A DNA stretch of 64,000 bases, taken from the NCBI GenBank assembly GCA_038207625.1, contig JBBQZO010000008.1, positions 62,001 to 126,000 on the forward strand, in the 5' to 3' direction. Positions 8,006 through 17,281 of the stretch are shown here, one piece after another. The DNA comes from JBBQZO01 sp038207625 (GTDB lineage: Bacteria > Pseudomonadota > Gammaproteobacteria > Burkholderiales > Burkholderiaceae_D). The notes beneath the pieces are model-generated. The model saw nothing but the letters and a program-made list of their open reading frames with translations. It was not told where the DNA came from and searched no databases. How positions within the stretch are numbered: the first letter of the stretch is position 1; each line of letters begins with the position of its first letter. The translations under genes were made by a program, and so were the position numbers.

Positions 8006-10147
8006 TCAGAAACGGGTGAAATGGGTGTCGTCGTGCTCTTCCTCGGCAATCGCGCTCTTGCGCACGGGTGCGCGCGGCGCGCTTGGTCGCGGCGCGGCGC
8101 GGCGCGCGTGCGGGCGCATGCTGCCGCCCACCTTGAAGAACGACATAGTGAGCTGCAACTCCTCGGCCTGGCCGCTCATCTCCTCGGCCGTCGAGGCCAG
8201 CTGTTCCGAGCCGGCCGCGTTCTGCTGGGTGGTCTGGCTCAACTGGCCGATCGCCGAATTGATCTGGGCCACGCCGGAAGACTGTTCTTCGGAGGCGGCG
8301 GTGATTTCCTGCACCAGGTCGGACGTCTTGCGAATGTTTGGCACCATCGAATCGAGCAGCCGGCCGGCCGTTTCGGCCAGTTCGACGCTGCTGCTGGCCA
8401 CTTCGCCGATTTCGGCCGCCGCCAGCTGACTGCGCTCGGCCAGCTTCCTCACTTCGGCAGCGACGACGGCGAAGCCCTTGCCGTGATCTCCCGCCCGGGC
8501 CGCCTCGATGGCCGCGTTCAGGGCCAGCAGATTGGTCTGGTAAGCGATGTCGTCGATGATGACGATCTTCTTGGCGATCTGCTTCATCGCCGCCACCGTC
8601 TGGCGCACCGCGTCGCCGCCTTCGGCCGCTTCGCCCGAGGCTTTGCTGGCCATCGCATCGGTGATCTTCGAGTTCTCCGTGTTCTGGGCGATCGAGGCCG
8701 TCATCTGCTCGATCGAGGCGCTGGTCTGCTCGACGCCGGCGGCCTGTTCGGAGGCGGCCTGCGACAGCGACTGGGCCGTTGCGCTGACCTGTTCGGAGGC
8801 GGCCGCGAGCGCCTCGGCGCCGTTGTTGACGTCGGCCACCACCTGGGCCAGCTTGGCCACGGTGTTGTTGGCGTAATCCTTGAGTTGCCCGAACGCGCCC
8901 TCGTAGGGCTTGTCGATGCTGCAGGACAGGTCGCCCTCGGAGATCGCGCCCATCACGCGCAGCACGTCGTCGATGGCGGCGCCGGTGGTGCCCATCAGTT
9001 GGTTCAGGCTTTGTCCCATGTCCTTCTGGAAGCCCAGCAGGCCGGCCAGCTCGACGCGCGCGGCGAAGTCGCCCTGATTGGCCGCGGCCACCACCTGGCG
9101 CTGGCCGTCGACCACCTGGCTGAGCTTGGCGACGGTATTGTTGGCATATTCTTTCAGTTCGCCGAACTTGCCTTCATATGGTTTGTCGACTTTTTTTGAC
9201 AGATCGCCGTTGGAGATGGCCTGCATGATGGTGACGATGTCGTCAATGCCGGCGCCGGTGGTGAGCACCAACTGATTGAGGCCTTCGCCCATGTCCTTCT
9301 GGTAGCCCTGCAGGCCGGCCAGCTCGATGCGTTCGTTGAAGTTGCCCCGGTTGGCCGCCTGCACCACTTGGCGCTGACCGTCGATCACCTGGCGCAGCTT
9401 GCCCACCATGTCGCGCATTGCCTGCAACAGCTGGCCCGTCTCGTCGATACTGTTCGAGGCGAGGTCGAGCTCGAGCTCGCCGTTCGCCAGCGCGTGCGAG
9501 GCGCGCACCGCCTGTGCGAGCGGGCGGGTGATCGAGCGCGTGATGACGAGCGCGCCGGCGATCGACAGCAGCACGATGACCACCACGGCGCTGAGGATGA
9601 TCTGCAGCGCGCGCGCGCTGACGTCCGTCATGGCCGCGTCGGCGCGCCGGGTGGTCTGGTCGGTAATCTTGCGCAGTTCGGCCAGCGCGCTGGCGATCGC
9701 CTTGTCGGCGCCCGAGACGGCCTTGTCGAGGTCGATCGGATTGCTGTTGGTGGCGCGCAGCGCGACCAACGTGGCCATGCTGGTGCGATAGGCTTGGGTG
9801 GCCACGGTCAGCGTGGCCAGCTGTTTTTCTTCCTCGCCCGTCATGTGGCCGGTGGCCTTGTAGTCGTCGTCGGTGTGGTCGATCAGCGCCATGTCCGCGC
9901 CGAATTTCTTGTCGTAGTCGCCCCCGCGCAGGATGAAATTCTTGAAATGGTGAACCCCGTCGCCCAGCGCGCCGGTGGCGCGCGTGGTGGCCATGTTCTT
10001 GGCCAGCGCGTCATCCTTGAAAGTTTGCCACTGCGCGTTCATGGCGCGCAGCTCGTTGAAGGCGATCAGACCGAGGATGGCCGACAGCAGCGTGAGCAAG
10101 CCGAAGGCCAGACCGAGCCGGGTGCCGATGCGAATTTGACTGAACAT
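8006..10147 (-). CDS. Methyl-accepting chemotaxis protein with repeated HAMP modules (receptor 3)
   Basis: A 713-residue receptor. The ATG at 10147 is preceded by GGAGGAG at good spacing. An in-frame start 7 codons earlier lies over the Shine-Dalgarno and is less likely. TM1 is near residues 8-29, TM2 near 181-202. After the first HAMP come two copies of a cytoplasmic module that pairs VVDGQRQVV-type and DKPYEG-GDLS-type segments, a poly-HAMP arrangement, followed by the signalling hairpin. The tail ends HFTRF. The periplasmic part contains a His/Lys/Asp-rich segment (VHHFKNFILRGGDYDKKFG) that may shape ligand choice, but this is not assignable. Confidence 0.94.
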   Translation of the reverse strand: MFSQIRIGTRLGLAFGLLTLLSAILGLIAFNELRAMNAQWQTFKDDALAKNMATTRATGALGDGVHHFKNFILRGGDYDKKFGADMALIDHTDDDYKATGHMTGEEEKQLATLTVATQAYRTSMATLVALRATNSNPIDLDKAVSGADKAIASALAELRKITDQTTRRADAAMTDVSARALQIILSAVVVIVLLSIAGALVITRSITRPLAQAVRASHALANGELELDLASNSIDETGQLLQAMRDMVGKLRQVIDGQRQVVQAANRGNFNERIELAGLQGYQKDMGEGLNQLVLTTGAGIDDIVTIMQAISNGDLSKKVDKPYEGKFGELKEYANNTVAKLSQVVDGQRQVVAAANQGDFAARVELAGLLGFQKDMGQSLNQLMGTTGAAIDDVLRVMGAISEGDLSCSIDKPYEGAFGQLKDYANNTVAKLAQVVADVNNGAEALAAASEQVSATAQSLSQAASEQAAGVEQTSASIEQMTASIAQNTENSKITDAMASKASGEAAEGGDAVRQTVAAMKQIAKKIVIIDDIAYQTNLLALNAAIEAARAGDHGKGFAVVAAEVRKLAERSQLAAAEIGEVASSSVELAETAGRLLDSMVPNIRKTSDLVQEITAASEEQSSGVAQINSAIGQLSQTTQQNAAGSEQLASTAEEMSGQAEELQLTMSFFKVGGSMRPHARRAAPRPSAPRAPVRKSAIAEEEHDDTHFTRF

Positions 10148-10204
10148 GACAACTCCTCCATTGAACAAACGTGCAGCAAGGGCGAACCGACCGGGACGCG
10201 CCCT

Positions 10205-12256
10205 TTAGTACCGGGTAAAGTGGGCTTCGTCCGGGTGCTGGTCGGCGCCGCCTTGGGGCGGGCGGGCCGGATGCGCGCCCAACTGCCGGGCCGGCGGCGG
10301 GCCGCGCCGCGCCGCCTGGCGGATGGCCGCCTCGGCCATGCCGCTGACCTTGAAGAAGGCCATGATGTCCTTCAGTTCCTCGGCCTGGCCGCTCATCTCC
10401 TCGGCCGTCGAGGCCAGTTCTTCCGAGCCGGCGGCGTTTTGCTGGGTGGTCTGGCTCAGCTGGCCGATCGCCGAATTAATTTGCGACACGCCGGAGGTTT
10501 GCTCCTCGGACGCGGCCGTGATTTCCTGCACCAGGTCGGAGGTCTTCTTGATGCTCGGTACCATCGAGTCGAGCAAGCGGCCGGCTTGCTCGGCCAGTTC
10601 GACGCTGTTGGTGGCCACCTCGCCGATCTCGGCGGCGGCCACCTGGCTGCGCTCGGCCAGCTTCCTGACCTCGGCGGCGACGACGGCAAAACCCTTGCCG
10701 TGCTCGCCGGCCCGGGCGGCCTCGATGGCCGCGTTCAGCGCCAGCAGATTGGTCTGGTAGGCGATGTCGTCGATGATGCCGATCTTCTTGGCGATCTGCT
10801 TCATCGCCGCGACAGTCTGGCGCACCGCGACGCCACCTTCGACGGCCTCGCCCGAGGCCTTGCTGGCCATCGCGTCGGTAGTCCTGGCATTCTCGGTGTT
10901 TTGCGCGATCGAGGCCGTCATCTGTTCGACCGAGGCGCTGGTTTCCTCGACGCCGGCGGCCTGCTCGGAGGCCGACTGGGACAGCGACTGGGCCGTCGCG
11001 CTGACCTGTTCGGAGGCCGCCGCCAGCGCCTCGGCGGCGCTGTTGACTTCGCGCACCACCTGGGCCAGCTTGGCGACGCTGCTGTTGGTGTATTCCTTCA
11101 GTTCGGCGAACGCGCCGTGGTAGTCGCGGCTGATGTTTTCCGTCAGGTCGCCCTTGGCCATCGCGCCCATCACGCGCACCACGTCGCCGATCGCCGCGCC
11201 GGTGGTGTCGACCATCTGGTTGGTGTAGTCCTTGAGCTGGCCGTAGCTGCCCTGATAATCCTTGCTGATGTTTTTCGACAGGTCGCCTTCGGACATTGCG
11301 CCCATCACCCGCACCACGTCGCCGATGGCCGCACCGGTGGTGAGCACCAGCTGGTTCAGACCGTCGGCCATTTCCTTCTGGAAGCCGTCCAGGCCGGCCA
11401 GTTCGGCGCGCACGGCAAAATCGCCCCGGTTGGCGGCGGCGATCACGCTGCGCTGGCCGTCGATCACCTGGCGCAGCTTGGCCACCATGCTGGCCACTGC
11501 GTGCAGCATGCTGCTGGTGTCGTTGCGCCGGGTATCGACCTCGATTGCCAGGTCGCCGGCGGCGATGCGTTTCATCAGCGTGGCCGCGTAGTCCGGTTCG
11601 CCGCCCAGCTGGCCCATCAGCGTGCGAATGATCAGCACCGACAGCAGCGTGGCCAGCAGCACCGCGCCGGCGCTGGCCCCCAGCATCACGCGGCGCGCGT
11701 CAATGTATTCGGCGCCCGCCTCGGCGCCGGACTCTTCCATCAACTCGTTCTGGTAGGTGATCAAGGCGCTGGCCCCGTCGAGATAGGCGTTTTGCGCGCT
11801 GCGCAGTTGGTTCATCAGCAGCGCCGTGGCCTCGGCTTTCTTGCCCCCGTCGAGCAGCTTGAGAAAGCTGTCGGCCTGCACGTGATACGCCAGCGCGCTG
11901 CCCTTGAGCGCTTTGAGCAAGTCCTTGCCCTTGGCCGAGGTGATGGCTTTTTCCAGTTTTTCGGTGCGCTCCTTGATGTTCAGATTGGCCGCCGTGATGC
12001 GCGCCAATTCCTTGGCGATCGCCTCGGGGGCGCTGTCGAGCGCGGCATTGCGCATCGCGCGCGCGCTCACGTTCAGCTCGAGCATCACCTCATACGCCAG
12101 CACGACCTTGGGATGGCGGTCGTCGACCACCTTGTGGGTCAGATCGTTGATGCGGGACAGGTGTTCCAGCCCCAGCCAAAGCGAGCCAATCAGCAATGCG
12201 ACGACGGCGCCGAACGACAGGCCGAGCTTGGTGGCGATCTTCATGGAATGGAACAC
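10205..12256 (-). CDS. Methyl-accepting chemotaxis protein with repeated HAMP modules (receptor 2)
   Basis: A 683-residue receptor. I chose the GTG at 12256: it follows AGGAGGTAAT directly and makes the N-terminus begin (V/M)FHSMKIATKLGL, which matches its paralogues (MFNKLTVGVRLGL, MFSQIRIGTRLGL). The ATG four codons later is too far from the Shine-Dalgarno. It has two TM segments around a periplasmic helical domain, then HAMP (LGGEPDYAATLM) and two near-identical modules with TTGAAIGDVVRVMGAM, then the signalling hairpin. The tail ends HFTRY. Confidence 0.93.
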   Translation of the reverse strand: MFHSMKIATKLGLSFGAVVALLIGSLWLGLEHLSRINDLTHKVVDDRHPKVVLAYEVMLELNVSARAMRNAALDSAPEAIAKELARITAANLNIKERTEKLEKAITSAKGKDLLKALKGSALAYHVQADSFLKLLDGGKKAEATALLMNQLRSAQNAYLDGASALITYQNELMEESGAEAGAEYIDARRVMLGASAGAVLLATLLSVLIIRTLMGQLGGEPDYAATLMKRIAAGDLAIEVDTRRNDTSSMLHAVASMVAKLRQVIDGQRSVIAAANRGDFAVRAELAGLDGFQKEMADGLNQLVLTTGAAIGDVVRVMGAMSEGDLSKNISKDYQGSYGQLKDYTNQMVDTTGAAIGDVVRVMGAMAKGDLTENISRDYHGAFAELKEYTNSSVAKLAQVVREVNSAAEALAAASEQVSATAQSLSQSASEQAAGVEETSASVEQMTASIAQNTENARTTDAMASKASGEAVEGGVAVRQTVAAMKQIAKKIGIIDDIAYQTNLLALNAAIEAARAGEHGKGFAVVAAEVRKLAERSQVAAAEIGEVATNSVELAEQAGRLLDSMVPSIKKTSDLVQEITAASEEQTSGVSQINSAIGQLSQTTQQNAAGSEELASTAEEMSGQAEELKDIMAFFKVSGMAEAAIRQAARRGPPPARQLGAHPARPPQGGADQHPDEAHFTRY

Positions 12257-12362
12257 ATTACCTCCTGGTTGAGTCGGCGTCACCGGCGCGCACGGTTGGC
12301 GTCAAAAGCTGATCACTGCGCTTACGGCGCATGCTGCCTGGAGCGACTGCCCGCCCCACCGT

Positions 12363-14255
12363 TCAGTATTTCGTAAAGTGCATCTCATCCGGTTCAGGCG
12401 CGCTGGTCGCACGCGCACTGATGGCGCGTGCGCCGGGACGCGTACGCGCGCTGGCCACCGCCCGGGTGGCCGTGCGCAAGGCACCGGCCAGCTTGAAAAA
12501 GGCCATGGTCTGCTGCAATTCCTCGGCCTGACCGCTCATTTCCTCGGCCGTCGAGGCCAGTTCTTCCGAACCGGCCGCGTTCTGCTGGGTGGTCTGGCTG
12601 AGCTGGCCGATGGCCGAATTGATCTGCGCCACACCGGACGACTGCTCCTCGGACGCGGCGGTAATTTCCTGCACCCGGTCGGAGGTCTTCTTGATGTTGG
12701 GCACCATCGAATCGAGCAGGCGGCCCGCTTTTTCGGCCAGTTCGACGCTGCTGCTGGCCACTTCGCCGATCTCGGCGGCGGCGATCTGGCTGCGTTCGGC
12801 CAGCTTCCTCACTTCGGCGGCGACGACGGCGAAGCCCTTGCCGTGTTCGCCGGCCCGGGCCGCCTCGATGGCCGCGTTCAGCGCCAGCAGATTGGTCTGG
12901 TAGGCGATGTCGTCGATGATGACGATTTTTTTGGCGATCTGCTTCATCGCCGCCACCGTCTGGCGCACCGCGTCGCCGCCCTCGGAGGCCTCGCCCGAGG
13001 CCTTGCTGGCCATCGCGTCGGTGACCTTGGCGTTTTCCGTGTTCTGGGCGATCGAGGCGGTCATCTGCTCGATCGAGGCGCTGGTCTGCTCGACCCCGGC
13101 GGCCTGCTCGGAGGCCGCCTGCGACAGCGACTGGGCCGTCGCGCTCACTTCCTCGGAGGCGGCCGCGAGCGCCTCGGCGCCGCTGTTGACGTCGGCCACC
13201 ACCTGGGCCAGCTTGGTCACGGTGTCGTTGGTAAAACGCTGCAACTTGCCAAAGTCGCCCTGATAATCCTTGTCGACGTTCTTGGTCAGGTCGCCCTCGG
13301 ACAGCGCGCCCATCACCACCAGCACGTCGGCGATCGCGCTGCCGGTGGTGGCCATCAACTGGTTCATGCCGTCGGCCATGTCGCGCTGAAAGCCCTGCAG
13401 GCCTGCCAGTTCGGCGCGCGCGCTGAAGTCGCCCGCGTTGGCCGCCGCGACGACCTTGCGCTGGTCCTCGATCACTTGCCGCAGTTTGCCGACCATCGCC
13501 GCCACGGCAGCGAGCATGCTGTCCTGGTCGCCGGCTTTGGTGCGCACCTCAAGCGCCAGGTTGCCGTTCGAAATGTGCGCCATCACCTCGGCCGCATAGT
13601 CCGGCTCGCCGCCCAGTTGGCGCAGCAGGGTGCGCGCGATGACGTAGCAGATCGCCCCGATCAGCAGCAGCGCCAGCGCCGAGATCGCCATCGACAGGCG
13701 CGCCGCGTGGGTCTTCATCAAGGTGGCGCTGTCGGCGCCTTTCTTGCCCAGTTCGATGTTGTAGTCAAAGTGGCTGTCGACCAGGCTGGTGAATTCATTG
13801 AGGTCGTGGCGCGCCTTGTCGAGCAACACGGCCGCCTTGTCGTTGCGGTTGGCGCGCGATTCGACCAGCACCGCATCGAGTTCCGGGCTGATCTGTTTCC
13901 ACAGCGCCTGCTCCTTGTTGAGGATGTCGCGGTCCTTGTCGTCGGACAATAAGGGTTCGTATTTCTTGAAGCCTTCCAGCACCCCGTTGCGCGAGGCGGC
14001 GATGGTGGTGTCGATCTCGGCCATGCGCGCGCTGTCGGTGTTCATCACGTGCTGGCTGATGCGGATGCGCGCGCGCAGCAAATTGTCGCGCAGCTTGTCG
14101 AGCACGATCAGGCTGGGCACCGTGTTGACCGTCGAGTAACTGGCCGCCTCGTAGACTTGTTCCATCTGATACTGGCTCAGGCCGGTCAGTGCGGCGATGC
14201 CGATCAGGGCGGTGGCGGCGAGGCAGGCCAATCTTTGTGCGACGGTCAGTTTCAC
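12363..14255 (-). CDS. Methyl-accepting chemotaxis protein (receptor 1)
   Basis: A 630-residue receptor starting with GTG at 14255 behind a GGAG ribosome site (N-terminus VKLTVAQRLACLAA). An open frame continues far upstream, but only as an antisense-free overlap with cheA in another frame and without a start signal. It has TM1 at about 9-28, a periplasmic helical domain, TM2 near ALALLLIGAICYVIA, a HAMP domain (LGGEPDYAAEVM), one extra HAMP-like module, and the signalling hairpin. The tail ends HFTKY. It is the first of the four tandem receptors after cheA. Confidence 0.93.
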   Translation of the reverse strand: MKLTVAQRLACLAATALIGIAALTGLSQYQMEQVYEAASYSTVNTVPSLIVLDKLRDNLLRARIRISQHVMNTDSARMAEIDTTIAASRNGVLEGFKKYEPLLSDDKDRDILNKEQALWKQISPELDAVLVESRANRNDKAAVLLDKARHDLNEFTSLVDSHFDYNIELGKKGADSATLMKTHAARLSMAISALALLLIGAICYVIARTLLRQLGGEPDYAAEVMAHISNGNLALEVRTKAGDQDSMLAAVAAMVGKLRQVIEDQRKVVAAANAGDFSARAELAGLQGFQRDMADGMNQLMATTGSAIADVLVVMGALSEGDLTKNVDKDYQGDFGKLQRFTNDTVTKLAQVVADVNSGAEALAAASEEVSATAQSLSQAASEQAAGVEQTSASIEQMTASIAQNTENAKVTDAMASKASGEASEGGDAVRQTVAAMKQIAKKIVIIDDIAYQTNLLALNAAIEAARAGEHGKGFAVVAAEVRKLAERSQIAAAEIGEVASSSVELAEKAGRLLDSMVPNIKKTSDRVQEITAASEEQSSGVAQINSAIGQLSQTTQQNAAGSEELASTAEEMSGQAEELQQTMAFFKLAGALRTATRAVASARTRPGARAISARATSAPEPDEMHFTKY

Positions 14256-14329
14256 GGTGTTCTCCAGAAGAGGTGCTCGATGAGACAAACGGGGGGATGC
14301 GCGTCGGCGGGCGCGCACGCTGCGCTGTG

Positions 14330-16477
14330 TTAGGCGGCGGCCGGCTCCTTGCTGCCGATCCGGTTCAGCAGCGACGACACGTCCAGGATCAGCGCCACGT
14401 CGCCGCTGCCCAGGATGGTCGAGCCGCTGATGCATTTGACGCCGGCGAACATCGGACTGAGCGGCTTGATGACGGTCTGGAACTCGCCCAGCAGCGCGTC
14501 CACCACCAGCCCGGCGCGCTGGCCGGCGTGCTTGACGACGACGATGCTCTGGCGCTTGACCGGCGGGCTGCCGTCGGCGAACAGTTCGCGCAGGCGCAGG
14601 AAGGGCAGCACCTGGCCGCGCAGATTGGTGTAGTCGTGTCCCGGCTCGCAGGAAAATTCGACGCATTCCTCGATCAGGTCGAGCGGGATGACAAACACCG
14701 ATTTGCCCAGCGCCACCAGGAAGCCGTTGATGATGGCCAGCGTCAACGGCAGGCGCACGGTGACGGTGGTGCCCACGCCCTCGGCGCTGTCGACCGAGAC
14801 GCTGCCGCGCAGCGCCGTGATGTTGCGCTTGACGACATCCATGCCCACGCCGCGCCCGGACAGATTGGTGATCGCCTCGGCGGTGGAAAAGCCCGGTTCG
14901 AAGATCAGGCCGTAGATTTCCTGGTCCGACAACTTGCGCTCGGGCTCGATCAAGCCCCGTTCGATCGCCTTGGCCAGGATACGTTCGCGCTTCAAGCCGC
15001 CGCCGTCGTCGGACACTTCGATGACGATCGAGCCCGAGTCGTGGAAGGCGTTCAGGTGCACGGTGCCCTTGGCCGGTTTGCCGGCGGCCGCGCGCACGGC
15101 GGCCGGCTCGATGCCATGGTCGATCGCGTTGCGCACCAGATGGGTGAGCGGATCGCCGATCTTTTCCACCACCGTCTTGTCCAGTTCGGCGTCCTCGCCC
15201 GACACCAGCAGGCCGATGTCCTTGCCGATCTCGCGCGCCACGTCGTGCACCACGCGCTGGAAGCGGTTGAAGGTGGCGCCGATCTTGACCATGCGCAGCT
15301 GCAGCGCGGAATCGCGCACTTCCTCGACCAGCCCCGACAAGGTCGAGGTGGCCTCCTGCAGTTCGATGTTCTGCACGCGCCGCGCGATCAGGTTGGTGCG
15401 CGCGCCGGCGATGATCAGTTCGCCCACCAGGTTGATCAGGTGGTCGAGTTTGTCGGCGTCGACCCGGATCGAGCGGTTCTCGCGCGCGGCCGTGTCGGTC
15501 ACCTGTTTTTGCTTGGCCAGCGCGGCCTCGACGACGGCCGGCGCAACGCCGGTGCCGACCAGAATGGAGCCCAGCCGCGGTGCGGCGGCAGCCTCCACGT
15601 TGACCGCGTCGGACTGGGTGTGCAGGGCCGCCTCGAGTTCGCGCTCGGTGACGCTGCCGCATTGCACCAGGATTTCGCCGATGCGCGCGGCCGTGCCGGG
15701 CAGGTCGCGGATCAGCGCGACGTATTCGGACACCTTGCTGTGCGGCGGGATGATGCGGATCGCGCAGTCGTCGGCGACGAACTCGAACACGCCCTCGATG
15801 GCGCTGCGCGAGGCCGTGCTGTCGAAGGCGATTTCAAAGCCCAGATAGCACGTTTCGGGATCCATGTCCTCGGGCGCCGGCAGCGCGTCGGGCACGGTGG
15901 CGATCGCCACGATGCGCCCCAGCTTGGCCAGGTAGCGCAGGAAGGACACCGGATCCATGCCGTTTCTGAGCACGTCCGGGCCGAAGCGCAACGAGATGTG
16001 CCAGTAGTCGCTGGTGCCGCCGTCGCCATGGTCGATCCGCTCGAGCGTGTCGGCGTGCTCGCCGGCCACCGCCACAGGGTGGGCGGCCGGTGCCAGATAG
16101 GTGCGCAGCTGGGCCAGCAAGGGCGCACCGGCGGCGGTGGTGTCGGGGTCTTCGTCGAGCTGGCCGGCGGCCAGCGCGTCGATCATGATGCCGATATGGT
16201 CGCAGCAGCCCAGCAGCAGCACCGTCAGCGTTTCGTCCCACACGATGGCGCCGGCGCGCACTTCGTCGAGCACGCTTTCAGCGACGTGGGTGAAGGCGAC
16301 GATGTGGTCCAGGCTGAACAGGCCGGCCGAGCCCTTGATGGTGTGGGCGGCGCGGAAGATCGCGTTGATCGCCTCGCCGTCGGCACCCTGGTCGGCATTG
16401 AGCAGGGCGTTTTCCATGTCTTCGAGCAGCTCGCGCGCTTCGGTGATGAACGTCTGCAGTGCGTTATCGAGATCCAT
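14330..16477 (-). CDS. cheA: Chemotaxis histidine kinase CheA
   Basis: A 715-residue CheA. The HPt domain has the phosphorylated His45 in FRAAHTIKGSAG. A regulator-binding region (about 150-300) follows, then the dimerisation helices (VDADKLDHLINLVGELI). The ATPase domain has the N box HLVRNAIDHGIE and glycine boxes SDDGGGLKRE and GRGVGMDVVK, and a CheW-like domain ends the protein. It phosphorylates the adjacent CheY, CheB and probably the REC-EAL protein. It lies directly before the receptor array, in the same orientation. No receiver domain is fused at the C-terminus. Confidence 0.96.
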   Translation of the reverse strand: MDLDNALQTFITEARELLEDMENALLNADQGADGEAINAIFRAAHTIKGSAGLFSLDHIVAFTHVAESVLDEVRAGAIVWDETLTVLLLGCCDHIGIMIDALAAGQLDEDPDTTAAGAPLLAQLRTYLAPAAHPVAVAGEHADTLERIDHGDGGTSDYWHISLRFGPDVLRNGMDPVSFLRYLAKLGRIVAIATVPDALPAPEDMDPETCYLGFEIAFDSTASRSAIEGVFEFVADDCAIRIIPPHSKVSEYVALIRDLPGTAARIGEILVQCGSVTERELEAALHTQSDAVNVEAAAAPRLGSILVGTGVAPAVVEAALAKQKQVTDTAARENRSIRVDADKLDHLINLVGELIIAGARTNLIARRVQNIELQEATSTLSGLVEEVRDSALQLRMVKIGATFNRFQRVVHDVAREIGKDIGLLVSGEDAELDKTVVEKIGDPLTHLVRNAIDHGIEPAAVRAAAGKPAKGTVHLNAFHDSGSIVIEVSDDGGGLKRERILAKAIERGLIEPERKLSDQEIYGLIFEPGFSTAEAITNLSGRGVGMDVVKRNITALRGSVSVDSAEGVGTTVTVRLPLTLAIINGFLVALGKSVFVIPLDLIEECVEFSCEPGHDYTNLRGQVLPFLRLRELFADGSPPVKRQSIVVVKHAGQRAGLVVDALLGEFQTVIKPLSPMFAGVKCISGSTILGSGDVALILDVSSLLNRIGSKEPAAA

Positions 16478-16529
16478 CGGGAATTCTCCGCAAGAGTGAG
16501 GGGGGCGTGACGCCGGGGATGTAGGTGGG

Positions 16530-16859
16530 TCAGGCGGGGCCGCTGCGTGCGTCGTGCGGCGCCATCACCAGGGGGTCGCCGAAATAGGCGGCCAGATTGA
16601 GCAGTTCAAACAGTTCCAGCACGGCCGGGCTGTGCGCCACCAGGCGCAGCTGGTGGTGCGCGCTGGCGGCCGTGCGCTTGGCCAGCATCAGCACCTGCAG
16701 CCCGACCGTGTCGATCTCGGTCACACCGGCCAGGTCCACCTCCAGCGTGCTGGCGTGCGCCAGCTTGGCCAGCAGGATGTCCTTCAGTTCGTGGGCCCGG
16801 TAGATATTCATCTCGCCTTCGATGAACAGGACGGTGGCGTTGCTGTCGTTGGCAGTCAT
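16530..16859 (-). CDS. STAS-domain protein (anti-sigma-factor-antagonist-like)
   Basis: A 109-residue single STAS domain. The ATG at 16859 follows AAGGGGAATTGAAG; a TTG two codons earlier is a weaker choice. The core reads VLFIEGEMNIYRAHELKD, then LEVDLAGVTEIDTVGLQVLM, where Thr occupies the position that is phosphorylated in SpoIIAA-type antagonists. The gene lies between cheY and cheA, where the operon shows no anti-sigma factor, so it probably tunes the chemosensory pathway, for example through CheA or a receptor. The partner is unknown. Confidence 0.88.
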   Translation of the reverse strand: MTANDSNATVLFIEGEMNIYRAHELKDILLAKLAHASTLEVDLAGVTEIDTVGLQVLMLAKRTAASAHHQLRLVAHSPAVLELFELLNLAAYFGDPLVMAPHDARSGPA

Positions 16860-16903
16860 CTTCAATTCCCCTTGCGGACATGGCGCGGCGCGGCGCGCGG
16901 CGC

Positions 16904-17272
16904 TTACGGCAGAACCAGCTTGGCGATCGCGCCCAGCAGCACTTCCGGCTTGAACGGCTTGGTCACCCAGGCCTTGGCGCCGGCCGCCTGGCCTTCGCGT
17001 TTCATCGCGTCCTGCGACTCGGTGGTGAGCATGATCACCGGGGTGAATTTATGTGCCGGCAGCGTTTTCAGTTCGCGCACGAAGCTGATCCCGTCCATAT
17101 TGGGCATGTTCACGTCGCACACGATCAGATGCACGCGCTGGCCGACCAGTTTGGCCAGCGCATCGCGCCCGTCGCAACCTTCGATGACACTGTAGCCGGC
17201 GCTCTTCAATGCGATGCCGACGACTTGACGCAAGGAGGCTGAATCGTCGATCACCATGATGGTTTTGGACAT
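16904..17272 (-). CDS. cheY: Response regulator CheY
   Basis: A 122-residue stand-alone receiver. Acidic Asp9/Asp10 (VIDDS), phosphoacceptor Asp53 (LIVCDVNMPNMDG), Thr83/84 (MLTTE) and Lys105 (VTKPF) are all in place. CheA-P is the expected donor. There is no output domain, so it acts through protein contacts (motor or another target). It lies 9 bases after the short receptor ending at 17282, whose C-terminus shows a CheZ-like motif that could dephosphorylate it (inference). Confidence 0.95.
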   Translation of the reverse strand: MSKTIMVIDDSASLRQVVGIALKSAGYSVIEGCDGRDALAKLVGQRVHLIVCDVNMPNMDGISFVRELKTLPAHKFTPVIMLTTESQDAMKREGQAAGAKAWVTKPFKPEVLLGAIAKLVLP

Positions 17273-17281
17273 GGAATTTCC

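Noticed and set aside
9368..12376. Thousand-codon plus-strand open frame
   Set aside because: It runs antisense through two chemoreceptor genes. The Gly/His/Leu/Gln-rich composition reflects the repeated receptor coding sequence, not a protein.
14256..15662. Upstream extension of the receptor frame into cheA
   Set aside because: The extra codons lie in another frame of cheA, are Arg/Gly-rich, and the GTG at 14255 with a ribosome site explains the receptor start.
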